DNA of 36,003 nt from Methanomassiliicoccales archaeon UBA280 (lineage in GTDB: Archaea; Thermoplasmatota; Thermoplasmata; SG8-5): positions 1-36,003 of the forward strand of contig DAKD01000022.1 of the NCBI GenBank assembly GCA_002499085.1. Direction: 5' to 3'. Position 1 is the stretch's first letter. Every line of letters begins with the position of its first letter. Under the pieces are notes generated by a model. That model saw only the letters and a program-made list of their open reading frames with translations, did not search any database and was not told the DNA's origin. Below are positions 1-7,461 of the stretch, piece after piece. A program made the position numbers and the translations under genes.

Positions 1-1697
1 TCGTTGGCTGAGACATTGTTGCCGCAGACCTGAACCTGGGTTGAGCCGGTGACTGTAATCCCCACCTGGCCATGGCGCGCAGCATTTCCCTCGGCAGTGC
101 CGTGGGCCAATCCGTAAAACAGAATGCCTGAGTCCATGTACCAGTCTGACCAGTCTATGCCCGAGGGTTCCTCCACAGTGCAGCCGGATACTGTGAAATG
201 CGAGGTCGTGTTCCCGAGATAGATGCAGCAGCCAGCGTTCTCTCCCCAGACATAGTAGTCATGGATTATGTAGGGATTTAGCTCCGAGCCGTCGCCCTCC
301 CAGAACTCGCTTATCGCTTTGTGCTCGAAGTCAAGGTCGCTGTCAATCCGGATCGGCAGATGCACGAAAAGCCCGGGCTCGACATATGCATCCGTTTGGG
401 CGGTGGAGTAGGCAGCGATCTCAAGAGGCGTCTCCCAGGATACGTCGCCCTCCCACCATTCCGGGTTGAGAATCTCCATCGAGAGAAGCTCGCCGTTGAT
501 GTCTCCGCTGTTATCGAGCGTGAGGATGAACTGATGGTTGATGCTCGGAACCATGAACGGCAGGAATTCAGAGATGTCGAATGCCATTGTTCCCTCGGGG
601 AACGGAATCTCCTGCACAGGGTATACCTCTCCCGAATACCAGTCTTCAATCCAGGGGCAGCCCAGCAGGGTCTTTTCCGCCAATTGGACGCTGTTCTCCG
701 CCAGCGCTATCCCGAGGCCGGAATTGCTTACAATGTCCCCCCTCTCTGGGTGGCTGACGTTCAATTTGGCAACCACGGAAGGAGAGTAGTCCAGCTCGCT
801 CTCCAGGTACATTATCCAGCTGTATCCGAGATAGCCGTCCACCAGTGCCTCGTATGTCATCCACCAGTACCCTGAGTCGCCCCAGTTAGTGCCCCAGGAG
901 TTCACCATCCTGAACGCGCCTTTCCCGTCGGCAGTTGGCTTCTCGTCGTCATAGCCACAGATTGTGACCACGTGACCGCCCCTGTCTGTGCCGTAGCGCT
1001 CGCTGGAACAGTATGTGTTGTTGAAGTCCCTGATGTGGTCGAAATTGCTCCACACCGAGATTCCTGTTGTTGCAGTATTCCCGGCCGCGATATGGGCCTT
1101 GAGCGCGTCCATTCCGCCCTGGTTCCCGACATAGAGCCAGTTCTGGCTCGCGGCCTTGCGCTTCATGCCGGACACCCATATCCAGTCCTCGGACGGCCAG
1201 CTGTGATAGTCGTATGTGTCGTAGGGCATCTCCGCCATGCTGGTAACTCCGTTCGAGATTATCAAATCGGCCACATCATCCATGTAGGAGCCGCCGTTGT
1301 AACCGCCGTTCGCCACATTGTAAAGGAAGGCCGGGCTGGCCTGGTTGGCCGGGTCTGTGAGATCGAAGGGCGATTCCCGGTTCTCGATGAATGTCGTATG
1401 GTAGTAGCCTATTGCCCAGCAGGTGCAGGAGCCCTGGGACTGCTGGTTCCCGACCGGCGGAAGCCCCGCGGAATTGTCCGCCGCAGCGGGCAGTGGACCC
1501 GGATTGGCCGCAAGCAGGGTATCTGGCCGGACAATGTGCGTTGTGGCGCTCTCGGTCGGGCCGTCCGGGTTCCAGAGACCGCCCAGGGAATTGAATTCAT
1601 CGGTTTCCTCAGACGGGTTCATGCCGCCGGCAAGCGTTCCGACGGACGACAGAATCACGGCCAAACACACAGAGATGGGAAGTAGCTTTCTCGTCAC
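1..1697 (-). CDS. Secreted papain-like (C1A-type) cysteine protease with beta-helix-like region, partial
   Basis: The frame stays open from a GTG at 1697 to the window edge (565 codons), so the C-terminus is missing. A hydrophobic signal peptide (about residues 3-24, RKLLPISVCLAV then small residues) precedes the protease domain. Catalytic signatures are visible: Gln85 and Cys91 in NQQSQGSCTCWA (same six-residue spacing as papain Gln19/Cys25), His242 in GGHVVTICGYD and Asn266 in VNSWGTNWGDSGYW. From about residue 440 the sequence has the GDGSELNPYII pattern that usually begins right-handed beta-helix repeats of archaeal surface proteins. Expected role: extracellular proteolysis or surface-protein processing (inference). 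The GTG at 1697 is chosen because AAGGGG lies 8 bases upstream and the TATA box at 1743-1752 would start transcription near 1720; an in-frame ATG at 1727 would lie upstream of that point. The ORF is easy to miss because it has a GTG start and runs off the window. Confidence 0.85.
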   Translation of the reverse strand, partial: MTRKLLPISVCLAVILSSVGTLAGGMNPSEETDEFNSLGGLWNPDGPTESATTHIVRPDTLLAANPGPLPAAADNSAGLPPVGNQQSQGSCTCWAIGYYHTTFIENRESPFDLTDPANQASPAFLYNVANGGYNGGSYMDDVADLIISNGVTSMAEMPYDTYDYHSWPSEDWIWVSGMKRKAASQNWLYVGNQGGMDALKAHIAAGNTATTGISVWSNFDHIRDFNNTYCSSERYGTDRGGHVVTICGYDDEKPTADGKGAFRMVNSWGTNWGDSGYWWMTYEALVDGYLGYSWIMYLESELDYSPSVVAKLNVSHPERGDIVSNSGLGIALAENSVQLAEKTLLGCPWIEDWYSGEVYPVQEIPFPEGTMAFDISEFLPFMVPSINHQFILTLDNSGDINGELLSMEILNPEWWEGDVSWETPLEIAAYSTAQTDAYVEPGLFVHLPIRIDSDLDFEHKAISEFWEGDGSELNPYIIHDYYVWGENAGCCIYLGNTTSHFTVSGCTVEEPSGIDWSDWYMDSGILFYGLAHGTAEGNAARHGQVGITVTGSTQVQVCGNNVSAN

Positions 1698-1742
1698 ATT
1701 CACAACCCCTTGACATACCTGTTGCATACATTGGAAGCAGAG

Positions 1743-1752
1743 TATAAATAAA
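1743..1752 (-). promoter_or_regulatory. TATA box of the cysteine protease gene
   Basis: On the minus strand this reads TTTATTTATA. A start of transcription about 25 bases downstream (near 1720) would leave a leader of about 20 bases before the GTG at 1697, with AAGGGG as ribosome binding site. Confidence 0.5.
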
Positions 1753-1813
1753 TTGGGGAATGGGTTGCTGCGGACAGATAAGCCAGCGCAAGCCAGCGAT
1801 TTCAGGCATAAGG

Positions 1814-1903
1814 TTTATTACCTGAGAAATTATCACCTCGGGCAAGGGATTGGGATGCCCGTTCACCGCCTTACTGACAGGGCGCCTATTTTCTCTGGAG
1901 AGG
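1814..1903 (+). promoter_or_regulatory. Putative promoter and ribosome binding site of nrdJ
   Basis: A TATA-like TTTATTA lies at 1814-1820 in the 213-base divergent region shared with the protease gene. It would give a leader of roughly 65 bases. GGAGAGG at 1897-1903 lies 7 bases before the ATG at 1911 and is a good Shine-Dalgarno match. Nothing else in 1698-1910 looks like a gene. Confidence 0.4.
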
Positions 1904-1910
1904 ATAATCC

Positions 1911-4900
1911 ATGGAGCTCAGCGACAATGCTCTGGCAGTGCTGGAGCGCAGATACCTGTCGAAGGACGATTCAGGCAACCTGGTTGAGAAGCCGAAGGAC
2001 ATGTTCCGCAGGGTTGCGAAGAATATAGCATCGGCCGAGGAGGCCTACGGGAAGAACAGGAAACAGGTCAAGGAAACCGAGGACGAGTTCTACAGGCTCA
2101 TGACCTCGCTGGACTTCCTTCCCAACTCGCCCACGCTGATGAACGCGGGCAAGGACATGCAGCAGCTCTCGGCATGCTTCGTCCTGCCTGTCGGGGATTC
2201 CATGGAGAGCATATTCGACGCGCTGAAGAATGCGGCCATGATCCACAAGAGCGGCGGCGGAACAGGATTCTCCTTCTCCAGGCTCAGGCCCAAGAACGAC
2301 GCGGTCCATTCCACCAAGGGAGTGAGCTCCGGGCCTGTCTCTTTCATGAAGGTCTTCAATGCGGCGACCGAGGCGATCAAGCAGGGCGGCACCCGCAGGG
2401 GAGCCAACATGGGCATACTCAGGGTCGATCACCCGGATATCAAGGACTTCATCGGGTGCAAGGAGGACCTTACCGTCCTGACGAACTTCAACATCTCCGT
2501 CGCGGCCACGGACAAGTTCATGAAAGCGGTGGCAAAGAACCAGGAATACGAACTTATCAATCCGCGCACTGGCAAGGTCCAGGAGACGGCAAACGCCAAG
2601 GAGCTGTTCGACCACATTGTCAGTCTGGCCTGGAAGACGGGCGACCCGGGCATGATTTTCATCGACAAGCTTAACGAGTCAAACCCGACGCCGGCCGTGG
2701 GGGAAATCGAGTCCACGAATCCTTGTGTCGCGGGGGATACATGGGTGCATACCGATTACGGCCCTTGCAGGGCAATGGATCTTTTGGAAAGACAGTTCAA
2801 TGCCCGTATCGACGGCCATGATTTTCAAACAGGTCCGAGGGGTTTTTTCAGGACAGCCACAAAGAAGGTGTTCAGGCTGACCACCGAGGAAGGTTACGAG
2901 CTCAGGCTCACCGAGGACCACCCTGTAAGGTGCGTCAACGGAATGACAAGGTATTCGAAGGAAACCGGATGGCGCAAGGCCGGAGAGCTCCGCCCCGGCG
3001 AAATGATACTCCTCAACGACCACCGCGCCAATGCATCCTGGCCGGGAATGGGCAGCCGCGAGGAGGGCTATCTCCTGGGACTCCTGATGGGGGATGGAAC
3101 ACTCAAGGAGGACAAAGCGGTCCTCTCAGTTTGGGAAGAACCGGGCCATGAAGGGATAATGCTGGAGGCCATGAGGGCGGCCGGAACCATGCCCAGCAGG
3201 AGCGATTTCTCCGGTTGGACGAAGGTTTCCGGCCGGAACGAGCACAGAATGGCGCTGGGCCATGTGAGGAAGCTTGCTCTGAAGTTGGGGATGACCCCTG
3301 GCAATAAAGGAATAACCGAAAAATTGGAGAAATGCTCTTCTGATTTCTACTGCGGTTTCATCAAAGGATTCTTTGACACTGACGGCTCGGTCCAGGGCAC
3401 TCCGAGCAAGGGAATAAGTGTGAGGTTGTCACAATCCGACCTTCCGCGGCTTCAGGCAGCACAGAGAATGCTTCTCAGGCTCGGCATCGCCTCAAAAATA
3501 TTCAGGGACCGCAGAAAGGTTGGAACCGCTTTTCTGCCCGATGGGAAAGGAAATTCCAAGGAATATGCCACCCGGGCGCAGCACGAGTTGACCGTTTCAG
3601 GCGAGAACATTGCCCGGTTCAGAAAAATCATTGGCTTCTCCAACACGGAAAAGGCCCGCAAACTGGATGAAAAACTATCCTTGTACAAGAGAAGATTGAA
3701 CAGGGAACGTTTCGTGGCCAGGGTCAAGTCAATTGTGCCGGAATCCACCGAGGACGTTTACGATGTCCAGGTCCCGGGTGTCAACGTTTTTGATGCCAAC
3801 GGGGTCAAGGTGCACAACTGCGGCGAACAGCCGCTACTTCCGTTCGAGTCCTGCAACCTGGGCTCGATCAACCTGAGCAACATGGTGAAGGACGGCAAGG
3901 TTGACTGGAAGAGACTGGAACATGCGGTGAAGCTTGCCGTGCAGTTCCTTGACGATGTCATAGACAAGAACGAGTACCCCCTTCCCGAGATAGCGGAGAT
4001 GACAAGGGCGAACAGGAAGATTGGCCTCGGCATCATGGGATGGGCCGATATGCTCATACAGCTCGGCATCCCGTACGAATCGCCTGCATCATACGAATTC
4101 GCCGAGAAGGTCATGAAATTCATACAGGACAAGGGCCGGAAGGCCTCCGAGGATCTGGCAAAGGAAAGAGGCGCATTCCCGAACTTCAAGAAGAGCATAT
4201 ACGGGAAGGGCAAGCCTTTGCGCAATGCCACGGTGACGACAATTGCTCCGACAGGCACGATTTCCATGATAGCGGACTGCTCGAGCGGCATCGAGCCGAT
4301 TTACTCGATTGCCTACGTGAAGAGGGTCATGGACAATGACGAGCTGAGGTACGTGAACCCGCATTTCCAAAACGCCTGCGAGGACAGGGGCCTTTACACC
4401 GAAGAGCTTGAGAAGGCGGTCGTGGAGTCTGGCTCTGTCTCCGTGATCCCCGGATTCCCCGCTGACCTGAAGGGGATATTCGCCACAGCCCACGAGATAT
4501 CGCCCGAGGGCCATGTTAAGATGCAGGCCGCGTTCCAGAAGTACACTGACAACGCCGTTTCAAAGACAGTCAACCTCAACAACACGGCCACAAAGGAGGA
4601 CATAGCCAGGATTTACCTTCTGGCCTACCAGACAGGCTGCAAGGGCATTACAGTCTACAGGGACGGATGCAGGGGCGCCCAGGTCCTGGAATCGGGCACG
4701 AAGAAGGACAAGGCCGAGCCGCTCGCCCTCCAGACAAAGCTGTTCGACGCGAATTTCGACGAGAACGGCAAGCTGCGGCCCAGGCCGAGGCCCCTCATAA
4801 CCCAGGGGGCGACGCACAAGATGAACACAGGATGCGGATACCTGTACGTGACTGTGAACGAGGATGACCAGCGCAACCTTTTCGAGCTGTTCGCCAGGAT

Positions 4901-5234
4901 GGGGAAGAGCGGCGGCTGCGCGGCAAGCATGACCGAGGCCATCGGCCGGCTGATATCGCTCGCCCTGAGGTCGGGCATCGACTCGGTCGCGATAGTCGAG
5001 CAGCTCAAGGGCATACGCTGCCCCGAGCGGGTGCTGGCCAAGGAGAAGATATACTCCTGCCCCGACGCGATTGGAAAAGCCCTGCAGACCCACCTGGAGA
5101 TGCGCGGGCTCAAGTTCACGGAGATGACCAAGCTCGACCGCGGGCTGAGGCCTGAATGCCCGGAATGCGGCGCCCCGATCGAGTATTCGGAGGGGTGCAT
5201 GGTGTGCAGGGCCTGCGGGTTCTCGAAATGCTGA
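1911..5234 (+). CDS. nrdJ: Adenosylcobalamin-dependent (class II) ribonucleotide reductase precursor with intein
   Basis: Reduces ribonucleotides to deoxyribonucleotides with a B12-generated thiyl radical. The 1107-residue precursor splits into N-extein 1-271, intein 272-636 and C-extein 637-1107, giving a mature enzyme of 742 residues, normal for the NrdJ family. Visible landmarks by alignment with known reductases: redox cysteines Cys89 (LSACFVLP) and Cys648 (FESCNLGSINL), active-site Asn270, thiyl-radical Cys637 and Glu639 (NPCGE after splicing), and a C-terminal tail with cysteine pairs (CPECG ... CRACGFSKC) that probably re-reduces the active site. The loop following HKSGGGTGFSFSRLRP is also typical. 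No N-terminal ATP-cone is seen. The stop codon overlaps the start of the DNA glycosylase gene, so the two are probably co-transcribed. No small subunit gene is present, as expected for class II. Confidence 0.95.
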   Translation: MELSDNALAVLERRYLSKDDSGNLVEKPKDMFRRVAKNIASAEEAYGKNRKQVKETEDEFYRLMTSLDFLPNSPTLMNAGKDMQQLSACFVLPVGDSMESIFDALKNAAMIHKSGGGTGFSFSRLRPKNDAVHSTKGVSSGPVSFMKVFNAATEAIKQGGTRRGANMGILRVDHPDIKDFIGCKEDLTVLTNFNISVAATDKFMKAVAKNQEYELINPRTGKVQETANAKELFDHIVSLAWKTGDPGMIFIDKLNESNPTPAVGEIESTNPCVAGDTWVHTDYGPCRAMDLLERQFNARIDGHDFQTGPRGFFRTATKKVFRLTTEEGYELRLTEDHPVRCVNGMTRYSKETGWRKAGELRPGEMILLNDHRANASWPGMGSREEGYLLGLLMGDGTLKEDKAVLSVWEEPGHEGIMLEAMRAAGTMPSRSDFSGWTKVSGRNEHRMALGHVRKLALKLGMTPGNKGITEKLEKCSSDFYCGFIKGFFDTDGSVQGTPSKGISVRLSQSDLPRLQAAQRMLLRLGIASKIFRDRRKVGTAFLPDGKGNSKEYATRAQHELTVSGENIARFRKIIGFSNTEKARKLDEKLSLYKRRLNRERFVARVKSIVPESTEDVYDVQVPGVNVFDANGVKVHNCGEQPLLPFESCNLGSINLSNMVKDGKVDWKRLEHAVKLAVQFLDDVIDKNEYPLPEIAEMTRANRKIGLGIMGWADMLIQLGIPYESPASYEFAEKVMKFIQDKGRKASEDLAKERGAFPNFKKSIYGKGKPLRNATVTTIAPTGTISMIADCSSGIEPIYSIAYVKRVMDNDELRYVNPHFQNACEDRGLYTEELEKAVVESGSVSVIPGFPADLKGIFATAHEISPEGHVKMQAAFQKYTDNAVSKTVNLNNTATKEDIARIYLLAYQTGCKGITVYRDGCRGAQVLESGTKKDKAEPLALQTKLFDANFDENGKLRPRPRPLITQGATHKMNTGCGYLYVTVNEDDQRNLFELFARMGKSGGCAASMTEAIGRLISLALRSGIDSVAIVEQLKGIRCPERVLAKEKIYSCPDAIGKALQTHLEMRGLKFTEMTKLDRGLRPECPECGAPIEYSEGCMVCRACGFSKC
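2724..3818 (+). mobile_element. Intein with LAGLIDADG homing endonuclease inside nrdJ
   Basis: The 365-residue intein starts with Cys272 (CVAGDTWVHT, block A), has the block B TxxH motif TEDH (334-337), and ends VYDVQVPGVNVFDANG...VHN with penultimate His635 and terminal Asn636 followed by Cys637 of the C-extein. Between them are two LAGLIDADG motifs: LLGLLMGDG (388-396) and FIKGFFDTDG (483-492), both keeping the acidic residue (Asp395, Asp491), so the endonuclease may be active. The site is the NP/CGE junction, directly before the radical cysteine, a known intein insertion point in ribonucleotide reductases. Base composition is lower in GC than the flanks: 22 of 60 bases at 3301-3360 against 37 of 60 at 2101-2160, consistent with separate inheritance. 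Confidence 0.93.
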
Positions 5235-6424
5235 AAATCACCGGAGCACAGGCCAGGCACGCCCTTTTCCACGTCCACGGCCTTGACAGCCCCCTTCGGG
5301 GCAAGGCCGGAACCCTGGCCGTCATGGAGAGGCACAGGTGCATCCAGTCCGACCCCATCGACATCGCAGGGAGGAACCACGATATCACTCTGCAGAGCCG
5401 GGTCTCGGATTACAAATCGAAATATCTGGACGATCTCCTTTACAAGGACAGGAAGCTGTTCGAATACACTTGCAAGATGCTGTCCATAATGCCCATCGAG
5501 GCTTACCCCGTTTTCCACTGGCGCAGGCAGTTCCATGTCGCCCAGGATGCGGCCTTCATGAAGGAGAACAAAGGCACTGTCAGGGAAATTCTGGAGGCGG
5601 CTGAATCCGGGCCTGTGGCATCCAGGGACTTCGAGTCCGAGAAGAAGGACCACTGGTGGGGCATGACCAAGGTCGCCCGCATCGCCCTGGAGAGGCTGTG
5701 GATGGAAGGAAGGCTGGCAATCCACCACAGGGAGGGCGGGGTCAAGTTCTACGCGCTGGCCGGGGACGTAATCCCCCGGAAGCTCCTGGACACAGAGCCG
5801 CCTTCAGAGAAGGAAGCTCTGCTGGCCAAGACCCTGTTCATTGCGAAGGCTTCCAGGTTGGTGTCCGCGGGCAGGGCTCCCGAGCAGTGGTATTTCGCGG
5901 GGAAGAAGGCAACGGCAGTCAGGCAGAACCTGGAGGCGCTGGCCAAATCCGGAGATCTGTTCCGCCTTGAGGTCGGAGGCTGCAAGGACCGGCTGTATGC
6001 TCCGGCTGAGGATATGGATGCTTGGAAGGAGCCTCCCGGGCAATGCGGCCATGCAAGATTCCTCGCACCGCTGGACCCGCTGATCTGGAACAGGAAACTG
6101 TTCGCGGAAATATACGGCCATGAATACACCTGGGAGATTTACAAGCAGCCGCACCTGCGCAAATACGGCTATTACTGCCTGCCAGTGCTTTTCAGGGGCG
6201 ACTATGTCGGGCTGATCGAGCCGTTCCTGAGGAAGAAGGACCGCATCCTGGAAATAAAGAGCTTCCATGTCCTGGACAAGAGTGCTGACACAGCCGAATT
6301 CCGTGAGGCTGTCGTCGCTGAGCTGGAGAGGTTTGTGAAAAATCTCGGAGCCGAGAAGACTGAAGCCGGGAAGAGATGCCCCGGCTTCATCAAACTGGCT
6401 GCACAACATTATTGCATCAATTAA
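5228..6424 (+). CDS. YcaQ/AlkX-family winged-helix DNA glycosylase
   Basis: A 398-residue member of the HTH_42 / YcaQ family, whose studied members unhook DNA interstrand crosslinks and remove bulky alkylated bases. Seen in the sequence: the QxD catalytic motif (Gln40-Ser-Asp42 in CIQSDPIDI), followed by AGRNHDITLQSRV, the DDLLYKDRKLFEY block, and the C-terminal FLAPLDPLIWNRKLF ... YTWEIYK ... YGYYCLPVLF block that is very characteristic of this family. The ATG at 5228 sits inside the end of nrdJ (ATGCTGA), so the genes overlap by 7 bases and translation is probably coupled. An open frame continues upstream to 5156 but lies inside nrdJ and adds no family sequence. The pairing of nucleotide supply and DNA repair in one operon is plausible, but functional coupling is inference. 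Confidence 0.88.
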   Translation: MLKITGAQARHALFHVHGLDSPLRGKAGTLAVMERHRCIQSDPIDIAGRNHDITLQSRVSDYKSKYLDDLLYKDRKLFEYTCKMLSIMPIEAYPVFHWRRQFHVAQDAAFMKENKGTVREILEAAESGPVASRDFESEKKDHWWGMTKVARIALERLWMEGRLAIHHREGGVKFYALAGDVIPRKLLDTEPPSEKEALLAKTLFIAKASRLVSAGRAPEQWYFAGKKATAVRQNLEALAKSGDLFRLEVGGCKDRLYAPAEDMDAWKEPPGQCGHARFLAPLDPLIWNRKLFAEIYGHEYTWEIYKQPHLRKYGYYCLPVLFRGDYVGLIEPFLRKKDRILEIKSFHVLDKSADTAEFREAVVAELERFVKNLGAEKTEAGKRCPGFIKLAAQHYCIN

Positions 6425-6441
6425 AATCTGAATGATTCAGC

Positions 6442-6485
6442 ATGCCCCGTCTGTTTTTTGCGGTATCCAAAGCCCTGTGGGGCAT
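6442..6485 (+). terminator. Possible terminator: inverted repeat with T-run after the glycosylase gene
   Basis: ATGCCCC (6442-6448) and GGGGCAT (6479-6485) form a 7-base inverted repeat 17 bases after the stop codon, with a T6 run at 6454-6459 in the loop. Archaeal termination usually needs only the T-run, so the pairing may be incidental. Confidence 0.3.
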
Positions 6486-6565
6486 TTGGAACGGGAGGGC
6501 GGGGATCCATATTATTAGCTCTTGCATGGTTTCGTCTCTCTCATCCTTTCCGCGGTCCGGGAACA

Positions 6566-6575
6566 CATATATTTA
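6566..6575 (+). promoter_or_regulatory. TATA box of the DUF89 gene (leaderless)
   Basis: CATATATTTA is centred about 27 bases before the ATG at 6598, and the bases before the ATG (ATTCGCAACCCC) contain no ribosome binding site. The transcript is therefore probably leaderless. Confidence 0.6.
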
Positions 6576-6597
6576 GCCCTATGGCATTCGCAACCCC

Positions 6598-7461
6598 ATG
6601 AAGATGCATGCCCAGTGCGTCCCCTGCGTCACGCGCAGGATTCTGATGGAGATTAACGAGGTCGACCCATCGCGCGAGATGGAGGTCATGGCCGAGTGCG
6701 TGAAGGTCCTGGCCGATAACATTTACGACGGCGTTACATCCTCGGGCTGCGCCACCAAGGTCCATGCGAAGGCCTACGAAATGCTGGGCACAGACCCGTA
6801 TGCCAAGCTAAAGGCCAAGAGCACGGAGCAGGCATCGCAGCTCATGCCGAGGGCCAGGGAGTTCGTTGATAAATCGGACGACCCCTTCAGGGCAGCGGTT
6901 ACATGCGCCATTGCGGGAAATGTTCTGGATTACGGCATCGACAAGAGGCTCGACGAGCCAGGATACCTTGTGAAGCATTTCGACGAGCTGCTGAAGCAGG
7001 GGCTCTCGATAGATCACACTGACAGACTGAGGAAGATCCTGGCCTCAGCCAGAAATGTTGTATTCATGCCTGACAACATGGGCGAGATCCTCTTTGACAT
7101 GCTGCTGCTCGAGCAGCTGAGGAATTACCCGGCCAGGATAACCCTGGTAGCCAAGAGCGAGCCAATACTCACGGACGTCACCCTCCAGGACGCGATGGCG
7201 CTGGGCCTGGACAGGCAGGTGCACAAGACCATCACGACCGGCGGATTCGCTGTCGGGTTCCCGTTCTGGGACATGACCCAGGAGCTGAGCGAGACTCTGG
7301 AAAAGGCGGACATAATCATAGCCAAGGGGATGGGGAATTTTGAATGCTTCACCGAGACAGACTATCGGCCGATTGCCTATCTCATGAGGATAAAATGTCA
7401 GCCGGTATCGGAGGCCTCGGGAGCGCCGCTCGGGACCAGCGCGGCTATTGTTGTGGAGTGA
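6598..7461 (+). CDS. DUF89 / ARMT1-like metal-dependent phosphatase
   Basis: A 287-residue protein of the archaeal DUF89 subgroup. Members of the wider family are metal-dependent phosphatases proposed to remove damaged or surplus phosphorylated metabolites; the substrate here cannot be told from sequence. Seen: the N-terminal CVPC pair (Cys7, Cys10) typical of this subgroup, AGNVLDYG (Asn108, Asp111), the DNMGEILFD signature (Asp159, Asn160, Glu163, Asp167) and KGMGNFE (Lys243 to Glu249), which together build the metal and phosphate site. Full length for the family. A TATA box at 6566-6575 suggests a leaderless message. The 3' end overlaps the convergent STAND/TPR gene by 17 bases. Confidence 0.88.
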   Translation: MKMHAQCVPCVTRRILMEINEVDPSREMEVMAECVKVLADNIYDGVTSSGCATKVHAKAYEMLGTDPYAKLKAKSTEQASQLMPRAREFVDKSDDPFRAAVTCAIAGNVLDYGIDKRLDEPGYLVKHFDELLKQGLSIDHTDRLRKILASARNVVFMPDNMGEILFDMLLLEQLRNYPARITLVAKSEPILTDVTLQDAMALGLDRQVHKTITTGGFAVGFPFWDMTQELSETLEKADIIIAKGMGNFECFTETDYRPIAYLMRIKCQPVSEASGAPLGTSAAIVVE

